In this document: one piece after another, positions 45,720 to 59,197 of the stretch
Layout of the letters: each line of letters begins with the position of its first letter
Numbering within the stretch: position 1 is the stretch's first letter
Source of the DNA: Orcinus orca
Taxonomy: Eukaryota > Chordata > Mammalia > Artiodactyla > Delphinidae
Assembly: GCF_937001465.1 (NCBI RefSeq)
Contig: NW_026044101.1
Span: 1,550,001-1,614,000, forward strand
DNA: 64,000 nt
Direction of reading: 5' to 3'
Program-made: the position numbers and the translations under genes
The notes under the pieces: generated by a model
Databases searched by the model: none
What the model was told of the DNA's origin: nothing
What the model saw: only the letters and a program-made list of their open reading frames with translations

Positions 45720-47298
45720 TTGGCCAAAAAGGGCGTATGCGTTTTTTCCTGAATATATTCAGGAAAAAACGCATACGCCCTTTTTGGCCAACCAAGCAAG
45801 CTTGCAAAGGAAATCTGCACTACAATGAAGTCTCACTTCCCCCCGGTCAAAAGGGCCATCTGAAAAAAGTGTAAAATCCAGAAAGGCACGACAGGCCATG
45901 GAGAACTGGGAGCCTTGTTATGCTGATGGGCGGGATGTAAATTGCCAACAGCAGCTGGGGAGAAGTGTATGGTGTTTCCTGAAACATCTAAAAAACAAAG
46001 CAACAGAGCCAAGGTCAATTCCACTTATGTTCCTATAGCTTAGGGAAATTAAAATCAAAAAGACACAGCCACCCCAAAGTTTGGGACGGCTCTGTTTACA
46101 AGAACCTCGTTTACAGTACAAGTTCAATATCGCAGAAAGCGAAAAATGGATAAAGAAGTTGTGGTACTTACGTACAATGCAATATCACTCAGCAATGAAA
46201 TCTATGTCATCAGGCCCGTAGCAGCATAATGAGTGGATTCAGGTATGATGATTCTAACTGAAATAAGTCACACAGAAAAAGAAACATCATAAGATATCAC
46301 TAATACACGGAATGTAAACTTGGCTACACAGGAACTGGATTACAAAAGAGAACAGGTTCTCAAATTTAGAAAACCAACTTATGTTTGCTTAAGGGGAAAG
46401 GTGAGTTGGGGTGCTGCATAAAACCAGAGATTGAAATGAGCACAGATAAAGTTCCTTAAGCCAAATATGTAATAGACGAGAGCTACTCCTTGCTCAACGA
46501 AATGGACTCAACACCCCATATTAACGCCTAAGAATGTACCTGACTAGTAAGTATCTTAAAACCTATGGATCGCTATGTCACCGAAAGAGAATCAAGTGTG
46601 TGTACAGGGGCATAAACGCAGCAGTGATAGGATTGGAGAGGTTCGGTGAGCAAATGAAGACCCTTTGAAGTCATATTGCATGTTACCCATTCCACGGGTC
46701 TCAACACTCCAGGTTTAAGGGATTCTTCCTTCAGCTAAATCATGCATGTGGAACCCAGAGTATGATCAACCGTGTGATCGGGAGACGTGTTCCAATATGT
46801 CTCAGTTCTCATCCCCTGGTACTCGGGTGCAACATTCCAGACGCTTTACTAACACTCTGCCGACTTGGAGAGTCAGTGCCTTTAACCTCCTGTTTGGCCC
46901 AGTTTGCAATTTCTGCGGAAGATGAACAGGAATAGGGAGAACCAATGAGAGACTAGCTGGAGGTGTCTGGACGGGCAAATTTAACTCTCATTTCCCACCA
47001 GGAAGAGGAATTAACCGAAGGCTCAGCGTGCCGTGCCGGAACCAGATTACGGCCTGAAGCAATCCTGCGGTGTTGCGGCCAGCTCACAAGAAAGCGAGTT
47101 GAAGAAAGGAGCTCAGGGGCACTGTAATTCACAAACCTGCAGAGTTATAAATGACAGCTATCGTCCAAAAATATACTGAAGTAAGGCTGCCAAGAGGACT
47201 TTAAAGTAGGGCAGAATTGCACGAAACCGATTTCAGGAGGTAGACTGGAATTGCATTTAAAGCATAGGAAAAGAGGCAGAACGTCGACAATGATGCAC
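45720..47298 (+). repeat. Satellite monomer, young, even variant, second subtype (1,579 bp)
   Basis: A perfect 72-bp palindrome (45720-45791). It carries aaaggcacgacagg and agccaaggtcaattcc, shared only with 48877. Confidence 0.93.
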
Positions 47299-48876
47299 TT
47301 GGCCAAAAAGGGTGTATGCGTTTTTTCCTGAATATATTCAGGAAAAAACGCATACGCTCTTTTTGGCCAACCAAGCAAGCTTGCAATGAAATCTGCACTA
47401 CAATGAAGTCTCACTTGCCCCCGGTCAAAAGGGCCATCTGAAAAAAGTGTAAAATCCAGAAAGGCAGGACAGGCCATGGAAAACTGGGAGCCTTGTTATG
47501 CTGATGGGCGGGATGTATATTGCCAACAGCCACTCGGGAGAAGTGTATGGTGTTTCCTGAAACATCTAAACAACAAAGCAACAGAGCCTAGGGCACTTCC
47601 ACTTATGGCCCTATAGCTTAGGGAAATTAAAATCAAAAAGACACAGCCACCCCTAAGTTTGGGACAGCTCTGTTTACAAGAAACTCGTTTACGGGACTAG
47701 TTCAATATCGCAGAAAGTGAAAAATGGATAAAGAAGTTGTGGTACTTACGTACAATGCAGTATCACTCAGCAATGAAATCTATGTCATCAGGCCCGTAGC
47801 AGCATAATGAGTGGATTCAGGTTTGATGATTCTAACTGAAATAAGTCACACAGGAAAAGAAACATCATAAGATATCACTAATACACGGAATGTAAACTTG
47901 GCTACACAGGAACTGAATTACAAAAGAGAACAGGGTCTGAAATTTAGAAAACCAACTTATGCTTGCTTAAGGGGAAAGGTGAGTTGGGGTGCTGCATAAA
48001 ACCAGAGATTGAAATGAGCACAGATAAAGTTCCTTAAGCCAAATATGTAATAGACGAGAGCTACTCCTTGCTCAACGAAATGGACTCAACACCCCATATT
48101 AACGCCTAAGAATGTACCTGACTAGTAAGTATCTTAAAACCTATGGATCGCTATGTCGCCGAAAGAGAATCAAGCGTGTGTACAGGGCCATAAACGCAGC
48201 AGTGATAGGATTGGAGAGGTTCGGTGAGCAAATGAAGACCCTTTGAAGTCATATTGCATGTTACCCATTCCACGGGTCTCAACACTCCAGGTTTAAGGGA
48301 TTCTTCCTTCAGCTAAATCATGCATGTGGAACCCAGAGTATGATCAACCGTGTGATCGGGAGACGTGTTCCAATATGTCTCAGTTCTCGTACCCTGGTAC
48401 TCGGGTGCAACATTCCAGACGCTTTACTAACACTCTCCCGACTTGGAGAGTCAGTGCCTTTAACCTCCTGTTTGGCCCAGTTTGCAATTTCTGCGGAAGA
48501 TGAACAGGAATACGGAGAACAAATGAGAGACTAGCTGGAGGTGTCTGGACGGGCAAATTTAACTCTCATTTCCCACCAGGAAGAGTAATTAACCGAAGGC
48601 TCAGCGTGCCATGCCGGAACCAGATTAGGGCCTGAAGCAATCCTGCGGTGTTGCGGCCAGCTCACAAGAAAGCGAGTTGAAGAAAGGAGCTCAGGGGCAC
48701 TGTAATTCACAAACCTGCAGAGTTATAAATGACAGCTATCGTCCAAAAATATACTGAAGGAAGGCTGCCAAGAGGACTTAAAAGCGGGGCAGAATTGCAG
48801 GAAACCGATTTCAGGAGGTAGACTGGAATTGCATTTAAAGCATAGGAAAAGAGGCAGAACGTAGACAATGATGCAC
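47299..48876 (+). repeat. Satellite monomer, young, odd variant (1,578 bp)
   Basis: The palindrome (47299-47370) is as at 40984, and the first half is nearly identical to that monomer. The second half matches 42562 (tacagggccataaacg, aatacggagaacaaatg), which again indicates a mosaic. Confidence 0.92.
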
Positions 48877-50456
48877 TTGGCCAAAAAGGGCGTATGCGTT
48901 TTTTCCTGAATATATTCAGGAAAAAACGCATACGCCCTTTTTGGCCAACCAAGCAAGCTTGCAAAGGAAATCTGCACTACAATGAAGTCTCACTTCCCCC
49001 CGTTCAAAAGGGCCACCTGAAAAAAGTGTAAAATCCAGAAAGGCACGACAGGCCATGGAGAACTGGGAGCCTTGTTATGCTGATGGGCGGGATGTAAATT
49101 GCCAACAGCTACTCCGGGGAAGTGTATGGTGTTTCCTGAAACATCTAAAAAACAAAGCAACAGAGCCAAGGTCAATTCCACTTATGTTCCTATAGCTTAG
49201 GGAAATTAAAATCAAAAAGACACAGCCACCCCAAAGTTTGGGACGGCTCTGTTTACAAGAACCTCGTTTACAGTACAAGTTCAATATCGCAGAAAGCGAA
49301 AAATGGATAAAGAAGTTGTGGTACTTACGTACAATGCAATATCACTCAGCAATGAAATCTATGTCATCAGGCCCGTAGCAGCATAATGAGTGGATTCAGG
49401 TATGATGATTCTAACTGAAATAAGTCACACAGAAAAAGAAACATCATAAGATATCACTAATACACGGAATGTAAACTTGGCTACACAGGAACTGGATTAC
49501 AAAACAGAACAGGGTCTCAAATTTAGAAAACCAACTTATGCTTGCTTAAGGGGAAAGGTGAGTTGGGGTGCTGCATAAAACCAGAGATTGAAATGAGCAC
49601 AGATAAAGTTCCTTAAGCCAAATATGTAATAGACAAGAGCTACTCCTTGCTCAACGAAATGGACTCAACACCCCATATTAAATGCCTAAGAATGTACCTG
49701 ACTATTAATTGTCTTAAAACCTATGGATTGCTATGTCTCCGAAAGAGAATCAAGCATGTGTACAGGGGCATAAACGCAGCAGTGATAGGATTGGAGAGGT
49801 TCGGTGAGCAAACGAAAACCCTTTGAAGTCATATTGCATGGTACCCATTCCACGGGTCTCAACTCTCCAAGTTTAAGGGATTCTTCCTTCAGCTAAAACA
49901 TGCATGTGGAACCCAGAGTATGATCAACCGTGTGATCGGGAGACATGTTCCAATATATCTCAGTTTTCGTCCCCTGGTACTCGGGTGCAACATTCCAGAC
50001 GCTTTACTAACACTCTCCCGACTTGGAGAGTCAGTGCCTTTAACCTCCAGTTTGGCCCAGTTTGCAATTTCTGTGGAAGATGAACAGGAATAGGGAGAAC
50101 CAATGAGAGACTAGCTGGAGGTGTCTGGACGGGCAAATTTAACTCTCATTTCCCAACAGGAAGAGGAATTAACCAAAGGCTCAGTGTGCCGTGCCGCAAC
50201 CAGATTAGGGCCTGAAGCAGTCCTGCGGTGTTGCGGCCAGCTCACAAGAAAGCGAGTTGAAGAAAGGAGCTCAGGGGCACTGTAATTCACAAACCTGCAG
50301 AGTTATAAATGACAGCTATCGTCCAAAAATATACTGAAGTAAGGCTGCCAAGAGGACTTGAAAGCGGGGCAGAATTGCAGGAAACCGATATCGGGAGGTA
50401 GACTGGAATTGCATTTAAAACATAGGAAATGAGGCAGAACGTCCACAATGATGCAC
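48877..50456 (+). repeat. Satellite monomer, young, even variant, second subtype (1,580 bp)
   Basis: A perfect 72-bp palindrome (48877-48948). The first half matches 45720. The second half has private changes (actattaattgtctt, gcaaacgaaaacc) and leads into the short-palindrome group. Confidence 0.92.
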
Positions 50457-52023
50457 TTGGCCAAAAAGGGCCTATGAGTTTTTTCCGGAAAAAACGCATA
50501 CGCCCTTTTTGGACAACCAAGCAACCTTGCAAAGGAAATCTGCCCTACAATGTAGTCTCACTTCCCCCCGGTCAAAAGGGCCATCTGAAAAAAGTGTAAA
50601 ATCCAGAAAGGCAGGACAGGCCATGGAGAACTGAGAGCCTTGTTATGCTGATGGGCAGGATGTGAATTGCCAACCTCCACTCGGGAGAAGTGTATGGTGT
50701 TTCCTGAAACATCTAAAAAACAAAGCAACAGAGCCTAGGGCACTTCCACTTATGGTCCTATAGCTTAGGGAAATTAAAATCAAAAAGACACAGCCACCCC
50801 AAACTTTGGGACGGCTCTGTTTACAAGAACCTCGTTTACGGTACAAGTTCAATTTCACAGAAAGTGAAAAATGGATAAAGAAGTTGTGGTACTTACGTAC
50901 AATGCAATATCACTCAGCAATGAAATCTATGTCATCAGGCCCGTAGCAGCATAATGAGTGGATTCACGTATGATGATTCTAACTGAAATAAGTCACAAGA
51001 AAAAGAAACATCATAAGATATCACTAATACATGGAATGTAAACTTGGCTACACAGGAACTGAATTACAAAACAGAACAGGGTCTGAAATTTAGAAAACCA
51101 ACTTATGCTTGCTTAAGGGGAAAGGTGAGTTGGGGTGCTGCATAAAACCAGAGATTGAAATGAGCACAGATAAAATTCCTTAAGCCAAATATGTAATAGA
51201 CACGAGCTACTCCTTGCTCAACGAAGTGGACTCAACACCCCATATTAAACGCCTAAGAATGTACCTGACTAGTAAGTATCTTAAAACCTATGGATTGCTA
51301 TGTCTCCAAAAGAGAATCAAGCGTGAGTACAGGGGCATAAACGCAGCAGTGATAGGATTGGAGAGGTTCGGTGAGCAAATGAAGACCCTTTGAAGTCATA
51401 TTGCATGGTACCCATTCCATGGGTCTCAACTCTCCAGGTTTAAGGGATTCTTCCTTCAGCTAAAACATGCATGTGGAACCCAGGTTATGATCAACCGTGT
51501 GATCGGGAGACGTGTTCCAATATGTCTCAGTTCTCATCCCCTGGTACTCGGCTGCAACATTCCAGAGGCTTTCCTAACACTCTCCCGACTTGGAGAGTCA
51601 GTGCCTTTAACCTCCTGTTTGGCCCAGTTTGCAATTTCTGCGGAAGATGAACAGGAATAGGGAGAACCAATGAGAGACTAGCTGGAGGTGTCTGGACGGG
51701 CATATTTAACTCTCATTTCCCACCAGGAAGAGGAATTAACCAAAAGCTCAGCCTGCCGTGCCGGAACCAGATTAGGGCCTGAAGCAGTCCTGCGGTGTTG
51801 CGGCCAGCTCACAAGAAAGCGAGTTGAAGAAAGGAGCTCAGGGGCACTGTAATTCACAAACCTGCAGAGTTATAAATGACAGCTATCGTCCAAAAATATA
51901 CTGAAGTAAGGCTGCCAAGAGGACTTGAAAGCGGGGCAGAATTGCAGGAAACCAATTGCAAGAGGTAGACTGAAATTGCATTTAAAGCATAGGAAAAGAG
52001 GCAGAACGTTGACAATGATGCAC
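50457..52023 (+). repeat. Satellite monomer, young, short palindrome (1,567 bp)
   Basis: The 60-bp palindrome (50457-50516) lacks exactly the central 12 bp, leaving ttttttccggaaaaaa. It has left-arm cctatgag and right-end ggacaa. The sequence from about 50525 recurs one monomer downstream with about five differences. Confidence 0.93.
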
Positions 52024-53658
52024 TTGGCCAAAAAGTGCGTATGAGTTTTTTCCGGAAAAAACGCATACGCCCTTTTTGGCCAACCAAGCAAGCTTGCAAA
52101 GGAAATCTGCCCTACAATGTAGTCTCACTTCCCCCCGGTCAAAAGGGCCATCTGAAAAAAGTGTAAAATCCAGAAAGGCAGGACAGGCCATGGAGAACTG
52201 AGAGCCTTGTTATGCTGATGGGCAGGATGTGAATTGCCAACCTCCACTCGGGAGAAGTGTATGGTGTTTCCTGAAACATCTAAAAAACAAAGCAACAGAG
52301 CCTAGGGCACTTCCACTTATGGTCCTATAGCTTAGGGAAATTAAAATCAAAAAGACACAGCCACCCCAAACTTTGGGACGGCTCTGTTTACAAGAACCTC
52401 GTTTACGGTACAAGTTCAATTTCACAGAAAGTGAAAAATGGATAAAGAAGTTGTGGTACTTACGTACAATGCAATATCACTCAGCAATGAAATCTATGTC
52501 ATCAGGCCCGTAGCAGCATAATGAGTGGATTCACGTATGATGATTCTAACTGAATAAGTCACAAGAAAAAGAAACATCATAAGATATCACTAATACATGG
52601 AATGTAAACTTGGCTACACAGGAACTGAATTACAAAACAGAACAGGGTCTCAAATTTAGAAAACCAACTTATGCTTGCTTAAGGGGAAAGGTGAGTTGGG
52701 GTGCTGCATAAAACCAGAGATTGAAATGAGCACAGATAAAGTTCCTTAAGCCAAATATGTAATAGACACGAGCTACTCCTTGCTCAACGAAGTGGACTCA
52801 ACACCCCATATTAAACGCCTAAGAATGTACCTGACTAGTAAGTATCTTAAAACCTATGGATTGCTATGTCTCCAAAAGAGAATCAAGCGTGAGTACAGGG
52901 GCATAAACGCAGCAGTGATAGGATTGGAGAGGTTCGGTGAGCAAATGAAGACCCTTTGAAGTCATATTGCATGGTACCCATTCCATGGGTCTCAACTCTC
53001 CAGGTTTAAGGGATTCTTCCTTCAGCTAAAACATGCATGTGGAACCCAGGTTATGATCAACCGTATGATCGGGAGACGTGTTCCAATATGTCTCAGTTCT
53101 CATCCCCTGGTACTCGGCTGCAACTTTCCAGAGGCTTTCCTAACACTCTCCCGACTTGGAGAGTCAGTGCCTTTAACCTCCTGTTTGGCCCAGTTTGCAA
53201 TTTCTGCGGAAGATGAACAGGAATAGGGAGAACCAATGAGAGACTAGCTGGAGGTGTCTGGACGGGCATATTTAACTCTCATTTCCCACCAGGAAGAGGA
53301 ATTAACCAAAAGCTCAGCCTGCCGTGCCGGAACCAGATTAGGGCCTGAAGCAGTCCTGCGGTGTTGCGGCCAGCTCACAAGAAAGCGAGTTGAAGAAAGG
53401 AGCTCAGGGGCACTGTAATTCACAAACCTGCAGAGTTATAAATGACAGCTATCGTCCAAAAATATACTGAAGTAAGGCTGCCAAGAGGACTTGAAAGCGG
53501 GGCAGAATTGCAGGAAACCAATTGCAAGAGGTAGACTGAAATTGCATTTAAAGCATAGGAAAAGAGGCAGAACGTTGACAATGATGCACTTGGCCAAAAA
53601 GTGCGTATGAGTTTTTTCCGGAAAAAACGCATACGCCCTTTTTGGCCAACCAAGCAAG
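50525..53658 (+). repeat. Near-identical tandem duplication (two copies of about 1,567 bp)
   Basis: 50525-52091 and 52092-53658 are almost the same. Differences I found: gtctgaaattt/gtctcaaattt, aaaattcc/aaagttcc, one A lost near 52552, gtgtgatc/gtatgatc, and caacattcc/caactttcc. This is the most recent duplication event visible in the window. Similarity continues to about 53757. Confidence 0.88.
52024..53589 (+). repeat. Satellite monomer, young, short palindrome (1,566 bp)
   Basis: The palindrome (52024-52083) has the same 12-bp centre deletion, with agtgcgtatgag on the left. Shares tttcacagaaagtg and accaattgcaagag with its neighbours. Confidence 0.93.
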
Positions 53659-55156
53659 CTTGCAAAGGAAATCTGCCCTACAATGTAGTCTCACTTCCCC
53701 CCGGTCAAAAGGGCCATCTGAAAAAAGTGTAAAATCCAGAAAGGCAGGACAGGCCATGGAGAACTGGGAGCCTTGTTATGCTGATGGGCGGGATGTATAT
53801 TGCCAACAGCCACTCCGGAGAAGTGTATGGTGTTTCCTGAAACATCTAAAAAACAAAGCAACAGAGCCTAGGACACTTCCACTTATGGTCCTATAGCTTA
53901 GGGAAATTAAAATCAAAAAGACACAGCCACCCCAAAGTTTGGGACGGCTCTGTTTACAAGAACCTCATTTACGGTACAAGTTCAATATCGCAGAAAGTGA
54001 AAAATGGATAAAGAAGTTGTGGAACTTACGTACAATGCAATATCACTCAGCAATGAAATCTATGTCATCAGGCCCGTAGCAGCATAATGAGTGGATTCAG
54101 GTATGATGATTCTAACTGAAATAAGTCACACAGAAAAAGAAACATCATAAGATATCACTAGTACATGGAATGTAAACTTGGCTACACAGGAACTGAATTA
54201 CAAAACAGAACAGGGTCTCAAATTCAGAAAACCAACTTATGCTTGCTTAAGGGAAAAGGTGAGTTTGGGTGCTGCATAAAACCAGAGATTGAAATGAGCA
54301 CAGATAAAGTTCCTTAAGCCAAATATGTAATAGACAAGAGCTACTCCTTGCTCAACGAGATGGACTCAACACCCCATATTAAACGCCTAAGAATGTAGCT
54401 GACTAGTAAGTATCTTAAAACCTATGGATTGCTATGTCTCCAAAAGAGAATCAAGCGTTTGTACAGGGGCATAAACGCAGCAGTGATAGGATTGGAGAGG
54501 TTCGGTGAGCAAATGAAGACCCTTTGAAGTCATATTGCATGGTACCCATTCCACGGGTCTCAACTCTCCACGTTTAAGGGATTCTTCCTTCAGCTAAAGC
54601 ATGCATGTGGAACCCAGAGTATGATCAACCATGTGATCGGGAGACGTGTTCCAATATGTCTCAGTTCTCGTCCCCTGGTACTCGGGTGCATCATTCCAGA
54701 CACTTTACTAACACTCTCCCGACTTGGAGAGTCAGTGCCTTTAACCTCCTGTTTGGCCCAGTTTGCAATTTCTGCGGAAGATGAACAGGAATAGGGAGAA
54801 CCAATGAGAGACTAGCTGGAGGTGTCTGGACGGGCAATTTTAACTCTCATTTCCCACCAGGAAAAGGAATTAACCAAAGGCTCAGCGGGCTGTGCCAGAA
54901 CCAGATTAGGGCCTGAAGCAATCCTGCGGTGTTGCGGCCAGCTCACAAGAAAGCGAGTTGAAGAAAAGAGCTCGGGGCACTGTAATTCACAAACCTGCAG
55001 AGTTATAAATGACAGCTATCGTCCAAAAATATACTGAAGTAAGGCTGCCAAGAGGACTTGAAAGTGGGGCAGAATTGCTGGCAACCGATTTCAGGAGGTA
55101 GACTGGAATTGCATTTAAAGCATAGGAAAAGAGGCAGAACGTCGACAATGATGCAC
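53590..55156 (+). repeat. Satellite monomer, young, short palindrome (1,567 bp)
   Basis: The palindrome (53590-53649) is identical to that at 52024. After about 53760 it returns to the general young sequence, so this monomer is half from the duplicated unit and half from the wider array. Confidence 0.93.
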
Positions 55157-55942
55157 TTGGCCACAAAGGGCGTATGCGTTTTTTCCTGAATATATTCAGG
55201 AAAAAACGCATACGCCCTTTTTGGCCAACCAAGCAAGCTTGCAAAGGAAATCTGCACTACAATGAAGTCTCATTTCCCCCAGTCAAAAGGGCCATCTGAA
55301 AAAAGTGTAAAATCCAGAAAGGCAGGACAGGCCATGGAGAACTGGGAGCCTTGTTATGCTGATGGGCGGGATGTAAATTGCCAACTGCCACTCGGGAGAA
55401 GTGTATGGTGTTTCCTGAAACATCTAAAAAACAAAGCAACAGAGCCTGGGGCACTTCCACTTATGTTCCTATAGCTTAGGGAAATTAAAATCAAAAAGAC
55501 ACAGCCACCCCAAAATTTGGGAGGGCTCTTTTACAGGAACCTCTTCTTCAGCACAAGTTAAATATGCCAGAGAGCAAATAATGGATAAAGAAGTTGCGGT
55601 ACTTACGTACAACAGAATACCTCTCAGCAATGAAAACTATGTCACCAGGCCCGTACCAGCATAATGAGTGGATTGAGGCACGGTGATTCTAAGTGAAAAA
55701 AGTCACACAGAAAGAGAAACAGCATAAGGTATCACTAATACATGGAATGAGAACTTGGTTACACATGAACTGAATTACAAAACAGAACAGGGTCTCATGT
55801 TTAGAAAACCAACTTATGTTGCTTAAGGGGGAAGGTGAGTTGTGGTGCTGCATAAAAGCAGAGTTTGAAATTAGCACAGATACCGTTCCATAAGCTAAAT
55901 ATGTAATAGACAAGACATACCCCTTGCTCAACAAAATGGACT
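55157..55942 (+). repeat. Truncated satellite monomer at L1 junction, unit C
   Basis: The palindrome (55157-55228) has one mismatch (ccacaaaggg). The switch from young to older sequence lies near 55525 (ggctcttttacaggaacc), close to where units A and B switch. Confidence 0.9.
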
Positions 55943-56683
55943 CTACAATGAGGTATCACCTCACACCTGGTAGAATGGGCATCATCAGAAAATCTACAAA
56001 CAAAAAATGCTGGAAATGTGTATAGAAAAGGAACCCTCTTCCACTATTGTTGGGAATATAAATTGATACAGTCACTATGGAGAACAATATGGAGTTTCTT
56101 AAGAAACTAACAGTAGAATTACCATATGATACAGCAATCCCAGTTCTGGACATATACCCAGACAAAACCATAAATCAAAAAGAGACATTCACCGCAATGT
56201 TCATTGTATCACTCTTTACAATATCGAGGTAATGGAAGCAACCTAAATGCCCACAGACAGACGAATGCATAAAGCTGTGGTACATATATAAAATGGAATA
56301 TTACTAAGCCATGAAAAGGAATGAAATTAGGTCATTTGTAGAGACGTCGATGGATCTAGAGACTGTCATACAGAGTGAAGTAAGTCAGAAAGAGAAAAAC
56401 AAATCTTGTATATTCATGCATATATGTGGAACCTAGAAAAACTGTACAGATTAACCATTTTGCAAGGCATAAATAGAGCAACAGATGTAGACAACAAACG
56501 TATGGACAACAAGGGGGGAAAGCTGTTGGGGGGGTTGGTGGTGGGAGGAGTTGAGAGACTGGGATTGGCATGTATACATTTATATGTATAAAATAGATAA
56601 CCAATAAGAACCTGCTGTATAAAAATATAAAATAAAATTCAAAATTAAAAAGAAATAAAATTTAAAAAATAAAACAGAAAAAA
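55943..56683 (+). mobile_element. L1 3' end fragment, unit C
   Basis: The same fragment as at 15407 with additional changes, such as a 2-bp loss near 56018 (ggaaatgtgtatag) and a longer G run in the 3' UTR tract (near 56512 and 56528). Confidence 0.9.
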
Positions 56684-58129
56684 CAATTATTCCCTTCACA
56701 TACATGTATTTATATGAATAAATTATTTCCATGCTTATATCTGTAAATACAAAAAAGAGGAATAAAATCTACCTTGAACCAAAAACGAAAAAGAGAAAAA
56801 AAAACACAGAACCCACCAGTTCCACAGAGGAAAACCGTATCAGGGCACTTGCTCCAGTTGTAAACAATTCTGAAGTTGGTCAGTGGTGGGGAATCGTCTC
56901 CCATTCAGCCAGCAGCCCCCACGCAACAAGCGTCCTCATTGCAAAGCTGGGGCACCGTGCCGAGGCATCTGTGAGTAAACGTGAGCTGAGCCCCAGGCCA
57001 GTTGCTGCTGAACTATTCCCACCCGTCCCAGGTAAAACACCTGAATATATACAAGGACTTGAAAGCCTAGAGGAAGGGCCATAGAGCCACACGAGTGACA
57101 GCATACCGGCCGACTTGGTGCCTGCAGGCCAGCCAGGATGGTCCTGGCCCTGGGTGCTCTTCTGGAAGATTTCCATTTCCCTGCCTGAGATACCCGTCCT
57201 GTCCCTGCCCCCACTGCTTTTTCCTTCCTCACCTCTGCCTAGGGAGAAATTCCAGCAGCAGGTATGGGTGACACATCCTCTTCTTTAGCAGGAGGCAGCC
57301 TGACAACTGCTGCAGAAAGTCCAGCAGAGCCCCACTCACACTGGGCCACCCACAAAGCCGTGGCCTCTCACTCCCTCCCACCAGCCCAGCCCCGAGACTG
57401 CTGACAGGGCAGAGAAAATGGCGTCAGGCATGGCTGCAGGGCCTCTTGCTGCCTGGAGTGGTATTTATATTGATCTCAACCCAGGCACACCTGGGGAGGG
57501 CTGGCCGGCACGGTAAGGCTGCCCAGGTCAGCCAATCATCACCCCTCAGGGGCTCACAGTTGCAGAAAATGGAACTTGCTGAACCGGCCAGGTCCAAGGA
57601 ACAGGTGTGGGCTCCTGAGAGTCAGGATAGACAAGGGGCTGCAGCTTTGGCTTGTTTTCTAATCATTTTATCTGGCCCATGAGTGGGAGACAACTTCAAG
57701 AAAACCCTCTCCTAATGAGAGGAACCCAGGAGTCAGGGAGAGGAGGGGTGGGTGGTGGTTGGAGACAGAGGCCTGGTGCCCCAGGTGCAGTGGAAGTCTC
57801 TGGAAGACCAGGTGGAGGGAGGCCGCACAGAGTGATGCCCAGGGTCACAGACCTGTCGCAGCTGCTGTTTGTTAGTTCAAGTCCTGCTCTGAGGTGCTCT
57901 GTGTCAGCTCTGAGCGACAGGTGAGCTGGGGGTGCTCTGCAATGAGGGCTATGTGCACGGTTCCTGTGTGCCCAGCCCTGCCACGGTACCTGCAAGGGTA
58001 GCTCTGTATCCTGGGAGGGGCCTGACCACGAGAGCCCCGTGGGCTGGGGTGGGGGTGGGGTACCTGCCCACGTGAGCTCCATATTCTGGGATTGGTCTGA
58101 CCACGAGAGCCCCATGGGCTGCTGGGGAC
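56684..58129 (+). other. GC-rich block with no recognised gene, unit C
   Basis: Counterpart of 16147-17592, with one T fewer near 57223 and scattered substitutions. The longer minus-strand open frame of units A and B is broken here by the missing base, which argues against it being coding. The roughly 70-bp tandem pair is at about 57987-58127. Confidence 0.5.
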
Positions 58130-59197
58130 CTGGTAAAGGATGTCAGGACAGTCAGTGAAGCCACCGAGGATATACCTCCAGCTGCTCCTAATTCCTACAC
58201 CCTGCTGGTCATTCTACCAACCACCAGGACATGGTATTCTGTATTAGTCTTCAATGATGCCTTCTTTTGTATTCCATTAGTCCCAGAGTCACAAGAAATT
58301 TTGGCTTGTGAGTGGCAGGACTCAACATACAACTAAAACAATACTTCCGGGCCGTCTTGCCCCAAGGGTGCAAAAATTCCCACACCATCTTTGGGGAAAG
58401 CTTAGCTAAAGACCTAAAAGTTCTACCTCTGGAAAAGGAAACCCTCCTTCAGTACGCAGACGACATTCTGATCGCCAGCCCTACTAAGGAGGCCTCTGAA
58501 CTACCAAGCCAATAAAGGATAGAAGTTGTCCAAGAAAAAGCTCAAATATCACAGACTGCGGTGACCTGCCTGGGCTTCATTCTCACAGAAGGTCGGAGAA
58601 GCCCATCCCAGGAAAGGGAAGAAACCATTTGCAGCCTTACCCCTTTCTAAAACTAGAAGACAGCTTAGGGGTTCCTGGGGAGGCCAGGGTTTGCTGCTTC
58701 TGGATCCCTAACTACAGTCTACTAGCTGGGCCTCTATATGAAACACTGAAAGGAAAAGATGATGATCCTTTTGAATAGAATCCAGAAGTGGCCTTTCAAG
58801 AATGGAAAGAGCAGTCAATTCAGACCCTTGCCCTGGAACTCCCTAATTTAGCTAAACCCTTTGACCTTTACATTCCCGGTGAAAGGTGAATCGCCATTGG
58901 AGAATTAGTGCAAAAACTGGGACCACTTGAAATGGAACAATGCAAGAATGCCATCCAGGTAGGATAAACTACGGGCACCAAGGGGTTTGGCCCACTGCCA
59001 CATCTGGCCAAGATACTGGCGGTATCTAAAAACCTGGAAATCAGCAGCCCAAAAGACCACCTCCCTCCTAAGGGAAAAGGACCCCACGTGGTGATCCTAA
59101 CCACCAACCATGCCCTGAAGTTGCAGGGTTCGCTCCGTGGGCACACCAACCTCGAGTGAGGAGGCCCTCCAACTCCAACATCCAGAGAGATAACCAG
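58130..59197 (+). pseudogene. Endogenous retrovirus pol relic, unit C
   Basis: Frame 1 is 58130-58336 and the YADD-bearing frame is 58312-58515. It differs from unit B by I44 to T. The frame breaks are the same as in units A and B. Confidence 0.85.

Larger units (their letters stand above)
37828..50456 (+). repeat. Dimeric higher-order array, four copies of about 3,157 bp
   Basis: Eight monomers alternate between two variants. The odd monomers (37828, 40984, 44140, 47299) share tatattgccaacagcc, ctaaacaacaaag, tatggccctatag and cgctcttttt in the palindrome. The even ones (39406, 42562, 45720, 48877) lack these. The even class splits again: 39406 and 42562 carry gcgaacagccactgggaag, while 45720 and 48877 carry ggcacgacagg and agccaaggtcaatt. 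Spacing between like members is 3,156 to 3,159 bp. Confidence 0.85.

Noticed and set aside
45550..45820. Two overlapping minus-strand open frames of about 84-85 codons in nearly every monomer (for example 45550-45807 and 45566-45820)
   Set aside because: They overlap in different frames across the palindrome and antisense to L1-derived sequence, and vary freely at the protein level between monomers. They recur because the monomer recurs.
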